Below, in pieces: positions 59,295-64,000 of a stretch of 64,000 nt of DNA (positions within the stretch are counted from its first letter, which is position 1; each line of letters begins with the position of its first letter). The position numbers were made by a program, and so were the translations under genes. The notes below the pieces were generated by a model. It was given only the letters and a program-made list of their open reading frames with translations. It had not been told where the DNA came from and did not search any database. The DNA lies in NCBI GenBank assembly GCA_963969495.1, contig OZ018326.1:4397444-4461443 (forward strand), written 5' to 3'. Source of the DNA: Ceratothoa steindachneri (Eukaryota; Arthropoda; Malacostraca; Isopoda; Cymothoidae).

Positions 59295-60599
59295 ATGGGT
59301 AATTCAGATCTTAAGAAAGATTATTTCCCTTACTCTTTCTTTTCCGATGAAACTGAAGAATATGTTAGTAAAATACGTAATAAGCAAAACTTCAATGATA
59401 ATGATATGCCCACGAGTGAGAAGATAAGTTCTGCTGGGTTTTATGACACAGGAATAAAGGGTACCACATTCGATCTTCGCTAATAAATTATAGTATCAAA
59501 GACGTGAACATAATTAAAAGTTTTTCCTGATGTTCTCCTTATCTTCCAGCAAGAATTTTAACTTAGCCCTATTGTGGTTATGCATACCTATCGGAACCCT
59601 CTCATATGCAGTTTCTAATGATTGTTTATTCAAAGAAAACAATTCCGATAATTGACAAGAATAATCCTAACTCATATTTATATAAAGCTTTGTTTTGGAT
59701 ACCGGGCATGAATTAGCCCGAAACCTCAAAATTCGTCATTTAAGAAAGTTTCCAAAAAGATACGTGGACATCAATTTGAACCTGACGCATTCGTGAAATT
59801 AGAGTGGGGTGATAACACTAAAAATTTGCAGCATAGATTGAAATAATTTCTATTTATGAATGATAGTATGAGTGTAGACTACGAAGAGAGATGTGTTTCA
59901 CCGATGTTATGAATCAATTGTGAAGAAATATTAGCACCGGCGTGCTCAGTGTAGGAGAGTCATTATATGGAAGGTGTTGTAACCCTTTTGTTCTTTCATA
60001 CCAGCCGAATGAGCAGTGAACATTGACTAATAAATTTCTGTTCTCTTTACCCTTCTGTGATGGAAACATTCTTATTCCCTGTTGGCAAGCCAGAGAAGAT
60101 TGTCGGGCTAAGCAATTTGGATTTCATCGAAGATATTTTACGTGGAAAAAATACGACTGTCTTGGAATTGTCTGAGGAGATGTTCTAGCCACTGGCTGTT
60201 CAGACTTCATTATCTTGCCATGCACTACCAATGGGAAATATATATCAATACACTCATAATGACTCAAAGAATTATCAAATTAGTATGTACAACGCCAGAA
60301 TTGATCTTAGGGTTATAGAATGGTTATACAAGGGCTTACAGTTAAAAGGACACCAATCGTACACTACAAAAGAAAACAAGCTGTGTCCTAATGAAGCGAT
60401 ATATTCTCATAATGTGCACACAAATAGAACGATATATAGAGTTTTCCATGCGAGACCTGAACTCGTTCATGCCATAGTTAGGGACATTTTTGTCAATGGA
60501 TTAAATAATATTCACAATTGCCACCTTCAGAGATCTTATAGGGATGTAAGCGGCCTTAGTAACATGTTTTTCAACCACGCCACACACGAAATAATCTAA
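59295..60599 (+). pseudogene. Decayed protein-primed family B DNA polymerase (Maverick/Polinton-like)
   Basis: Four frame segments in order. (1) 59295-59483 has 'LKKDYFPYSFFSDETEEYV' and 'FNDNDMPTSEK', as in the exonuclease-side block of Polinton polymerases ('LKKGYFPH-FN--EN--YVG'). (2) 59486-59525 in another frame has 'YSIKDVNII', like the 'Y(C)--DV-IL' block. (3) 59957-60016 has 'ESLYGRCCNPFVLSYQP', like 'E-LYGGRTN-F-L'. (4) 60027-60188 has 'FCSLYPSVM' and 'FPVGKPEKI', the motif A region 'D-x-SLYP'. The residue at the motif A metal-binding Asp is Asn (codon 60033-35). A TAG at 60189 is followed in frame by 60192-60599, which I cannot align with confidence. Motifs B and C were not found. 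Such enzymes replicate Polintons and related virus-like elements. Confidence 0.6.
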
Positions 60600-60615
60600 G
60601 GGTTGCGTTCGGGAA

Positions 60616-60945
60616 TTAAAAAGACAACGTCTGTTTCTTCCTTGTATTTTGCGCGAAACTCAGCCCTGCTAGAAAAGATATTGCCTTCTCGCAAAACACT
60701 CGGTGCATCCGAGGCTTGATTAAAATCTCCGGCACCTCAATGTGAGCAAACACCCTAAGCCCTTTTCTAACGTTCGCAGTTGACAGCTTCCCATTGAGCA
60801 ATGAAGGTAAAGTGAGCATTAATACATATTCAGTAGACAATTTCCGTAGCGTTTTGTCAGATTGAAACAGTAAATCTTGAGATGATAATTTCTCTATTAT
60901 TTTTAGATTCCTTTTCTCTATGAGTGGTTTACATTTTTATATTAT
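60616..60945 (-). CDS. Unrecognised 108-codon open frame
   Basis: The minus frame is open from about 60942 to a TAA at 60616; the first Met is at 60840 (74 codons) but the frame upstream is also open with similar composition. The peptide is basic and helical ('LSTANVRKGLRVFAHIEVPE', 'ILIKPRMHRVFCEKA'). It lies convergent to the polymerase relic and 17 bases from its end, so it could be another gene of the same virus-like element. I recognise no domain. Confidence 0.25.
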
Positions 60946-63239
60946 CCGGCGTCTATCCATATCTCATCATAAGCATAGTCAATTCCATTTATTTTCTGTT
61001 TCCTTCCCTCTTGACAATATATGTAGTATTTGATGCATAATTATTTAATTCTGTCATTTTCCGATAGACTGGGATTGCATGTGTAGACTTATTAATATTA
61101 TAGATATTCCCTAAAAATTCAAACTCACAAAGCCCCAAATCATACTAACTATGGTCTTTTATAATGGATTTATGCAATTCAATTCTATAGTCAGACATGG
61201 TATTTCTAGGGTAAACATCCAGGGAAGATAAGGAAGAAAGGGTGATTCGGCATTCATCGAGTCCATCGTTGAATGCAAGATAACAAGCATCAACTGCATT
61301 CTGTAAACACTTCATCAGACGAAAATTTAATGGAACTCGTCTTCAAGTTTTAGAAAAGTAATGACTTCATAATCACTGTAAGTACGTTTTGAAATCGTAT
61401 AGGATTGCACTCTTCATCCCTTCTTCAGTAAATACCGAAATGTATACTTGGAAATAGACTGTTTGTATTTGCCCTCACTACAAACTTTAGCTGTTTTACA
61501 GCGTAATGCTTCGGCAGTCGATAGGGTTTTGAAACTCCTTCTTTATATAATAATCTTCATGAAGCTCTTACGTTTACCAGGCATTATTTGTCCAGCGAAT
61601 ATATTTATCTGTGAGATGACTCTCCTGTGGTTAAATAAGACTAACTTGTGACAATTTGAGGCACTATCAGACATATAAGTATTTGTATAAAATAGATTTT
61701 GGGCGATTAGGAATATAGAGATATTCTTATGGTGTTAGGTCACTGTAAATATATTTGCATCCATATTTCTGCATTAACTTATCTAAAATAAGGAGCGTAT
61801 GAATTCTTCCATCCAAAGATTACACATTATACACACCTTCGTGAAACATGACTTCATTTTTAAATACTTCATAGTCTTTCTGCCATACATTGCAACACTA
61901 GGTGAATCTATCAACGCGTTGAATAAAAATCTTATCTCTATTACGAAGTATACGAAAAAAGAAGTGGGATTTTACGCTATACATCGGCTCAATGAAGGAT
62001 GGTAACATAAATGTATTTTTCTCGCACTTCTTTCACTCATAGTTTCCTTTTGTAAAATGAATGAGACAACTTCTTTCAGATAACTAACTATATACAAAAT
62101 CCTTTTTCTACATTTTTTTCATACTTTGTTTGCTCATATTTTCTGATTAATATAAAATATAATAAAGAGAAAATAATACGCAATATAGTACTAATGTTTT
62201 ATTTTGTCTACAAAATAACTTAGCACATGCGCTTGATCTTTTGGGGGAGGTGAATTCTTTGATCCTTGCTTCTTCATTGTTGGTTTTCATCATATCAGTG
62301 AGCTGCTGGGAATATCACGAGAGAAAGCGAAATAACAGTGATTTTGCGTCAAATAGAATGATTTTCAATCCTTTTCTACTATCATTCACCATGTAAGAAT
62401 GTGATATGCCGAAAAACTTATTCTCCATGTAATGTGATGATCGAATAGATCTCCTATAAAGTAAAGCTGATCCATAAACTCATTTTTTAAAATTTTGACC
62501 GATGATCAAATCTTTTAAATCCATAAACTGGAGATGTTCAACTACTTCTTTTTAGTTATTGTAGTTGAAAGGTGGTTGGACTGAACCACTATACAGAGAT
62601 TAAATTCGATCAATTAAGAGTTCATGAATAAGTCGACGAAGGTGATTGAAGAAATCAACCGCAGATGAATATTCCAGATTAATTTATAATACAATACACA
62701 CATATCTTCGGTTGCAAAATATTTACTAAGTGTGGGTATCATACGATGGGGATGGAGGATCATCTTAGAACGTGTGACACACGGAGAGGTTTAGTGAAAA
62801 ATGATTTAAAAGATGGCAACTATACGGACTATTAAAGTATTTTAAAAAGCTAAGAGGAAACTCCACTGTTAGGATAATACGGACCAATACATGAAAATTA
62901 AAATAACTTCAAAGAAGCCGTACCGAAAGCGTCACTGACCTAGGGGGTTAGGAGGTTGGGAGGATTTTGGTGACGAACCAATAAGTGTCTGTGTGTGTGT
63001 GTAGACTCTAATTACCTTGAAAAAATATCACTGATCTAGGAGGGAGGGACAAGGCTGACAACATTTTGGTGACAAACTAGTAAAGGGAGGATAGTTACAC
63101 TCGGAGTACAAGGCTATATGTGTGTTTACATGTGTATGTGCTTTAATGTGTTCATTAGCGTGTGCGTGTGTGTAGAATCGGACTTCACCTTTCAATAAAA
63201 CTCACACGAGGCTATTTAATGGCACTGAGATAGAAGTAA
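60946..63239. other. AT-rich DNA, nothing recognised
   Basis: Short frames only (61448-61651 and 61799-62005 plus). A (GT)-rich patch lies at 62990-63170. Confidence 0.45.
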
Positions 63240-63299
63240 ATCTCACTCTAGCCTACGCATATTTCCTGAGAATATTTCCGGCTTCACACAACATTCTAC

Positions 63300-64000
63300 C
63301 AAAAAAAGAACATAAAGCCCCCAGACATTAAAAATTTCAATGACTATTGCTATCTTAGAGCACTTGAGCAAAAAGCTAGAAGGTCTGGTATACACCAGCC
63401 CCTGAAATTTCCTGAGGAACATGACTGGTTCTCCCTCTGCCAATATGGATTCAGGAGAAGACGCCGCCGGCACGGTGGTCAACATCATTCACGACATCAT
63501 ACAGAAAGCAGGACAATAAACATTATCTAGCAGTAAGGACAACGAGAAGGAATTTTGATAAATGATGGCATGAGGGAATCATTGGAAACTTGCCAACAAA
63601 ATGGGGCTGCATCTCTGCACCAGAAGGCTTCTTCCTATCTTATTACCTTACAGATAGGAATTGCACATACGATAAAGCAGGACAACATCACGACCATTCA
63701 CGCCTCGCGCTGGATTACCCCAGAGCATCGCGCTGGCACCTACACTTTTCATCATTTCCTCAAATGACGCCTCACGCCAACAAATAAACTATATACATAC
63801 ACACTTGCTTAAGCGGACGATGAAACCATTCTCGTCTCCAGCCAGCGTCATGATACTTTCGTGCACCGGGCACAAACAATGTTGACCTTAAGACACAATA
63901 AGATAATATGTGGCTCCTAACCACTAATCTTCAAAATTCACAGGTGACACACTACGGTATCGACAACAACTACATGAACAAGATAAAAATCTGCGAAAAC
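63300..64000 (+). pseudogene. LINE reverse transcriptase, frameshifted, runs off the window
   Basis: Plus-strand blocks in order: 'LLEHLSKKLEGLVYTSP' (63358), 'QYGFRRRRRRHGG' (63440, the 'S-(Q/F)GFR--(R/H)ST' block), 'FDKxWHEGIIGNL' near 63550-63590 (the 'D(F)SKAFD-V-H--L' block), 'GFFLSYYLTDRNCTYDKAGQ' and 'PRASRWHLHFSSF' (the 'G(V)PQGS-L-P-LF' block, altered). The catalytic site is at 63810-63821, where the Tyr codon has become TAA (stop-A-D-D), then 'ETILVSSQRHD'. At least four frameshifts are present. The C-terminus lies beyond 64000. Confidence 0.8.

Noticed and set aside
59295..59483. BIR (inhibitor of apoptosis) fragment, because of 'SAGFYDTG'
   Set aside because: The residues before it ('LKKDYFPYSFF...EEYV') fit a polymerase B block better, the Cys/His zinc ligands are absent, and other polymerase blocks follow in order.

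Overview
This window looks like repeat-dominated intergenic DNA from an arthropod, most likely a crustacean. The inference rests on AT-rich DNA full of long (TA)n arrays, dense Tc1/mariner-type transposons, and retroelement families that I associate with crustacean and other arthropod genomes; no marker gene fixes the species. I find no gene that looks like an ordinary host gene, no tRNA or rRNA gene, and no bacterial or organellar DNA. Nearly everything recognisable is a mobile element, mostly broken. The clear exception is one mariner transposon (14362-15663) with an open 349-residue transposase, all three catalytic Asp residues and both terminal inverted repeats.

Layout. 1-4.0 kb holds nothing recognisable. 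4.4-7.0 kb is a minus-strand Ty3/gypsy-like retrotransposon relic with gag, protease and integrase, most of its RT/RNase H deleted and a piece of integrase duplicated. 8.5-11.6 kb is a plus-strand gag-RT-RNase H retroelement with an LTR-like end. 12.2-13.1 kb is a GC-richer block with an ~86-bp tandem repeat. 14.3-15.7 kb is the mariner, sitting inside a split (TA)n array. 17.4-19.5 kb is a nearly full-length, frameshifted transposase-like gene (minus). 20.5 kb holds a foldback hairpin, 21.7-22.5 kb a minus-strand LINE 3' end, and 23.5-24.5 kb a maT-like transposase relic. 25.0-26.7 kb has three palindromic or TIR-bearing elements, one with a tRNA-like B box. 27-31 kb carries Tc1 and hAT-like fragments. 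35.0-35.9 kb is a LINE RT.

36.3-39.0 kb is a second transposase-like gene (plus) interrupted by a ~127-bp satellite; the same satellite recurs at 46.9-47.5 and 54.3 kb. 39.4-40.0 kb is a Tc1 relic and 40.4-41.8 kb a LINE with RNase H and its 3' end. 44.7-53.7 kb is framed by two inverted arms of about 1.8 kb and contains a smaller foldback (49.2-50.3 kb). 58.2-58.7 and 63.2-64.0 kb are LINE endonuclease and RT remains. 59.3-60.6 kb is the decayed remnant of a protein-primed family B DNA polymerase of Maverick/Polinton type.

These pieces do not form a pathway. The recurrent theme is DNA elements that target TA dinucleotides lying in or against (TA)n arrays, so the microsatellites seem to act as landing sites or as traces of insertion. 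Coordinates of degenerate elements are approximate because they were set by reading translations and repeats by eye.
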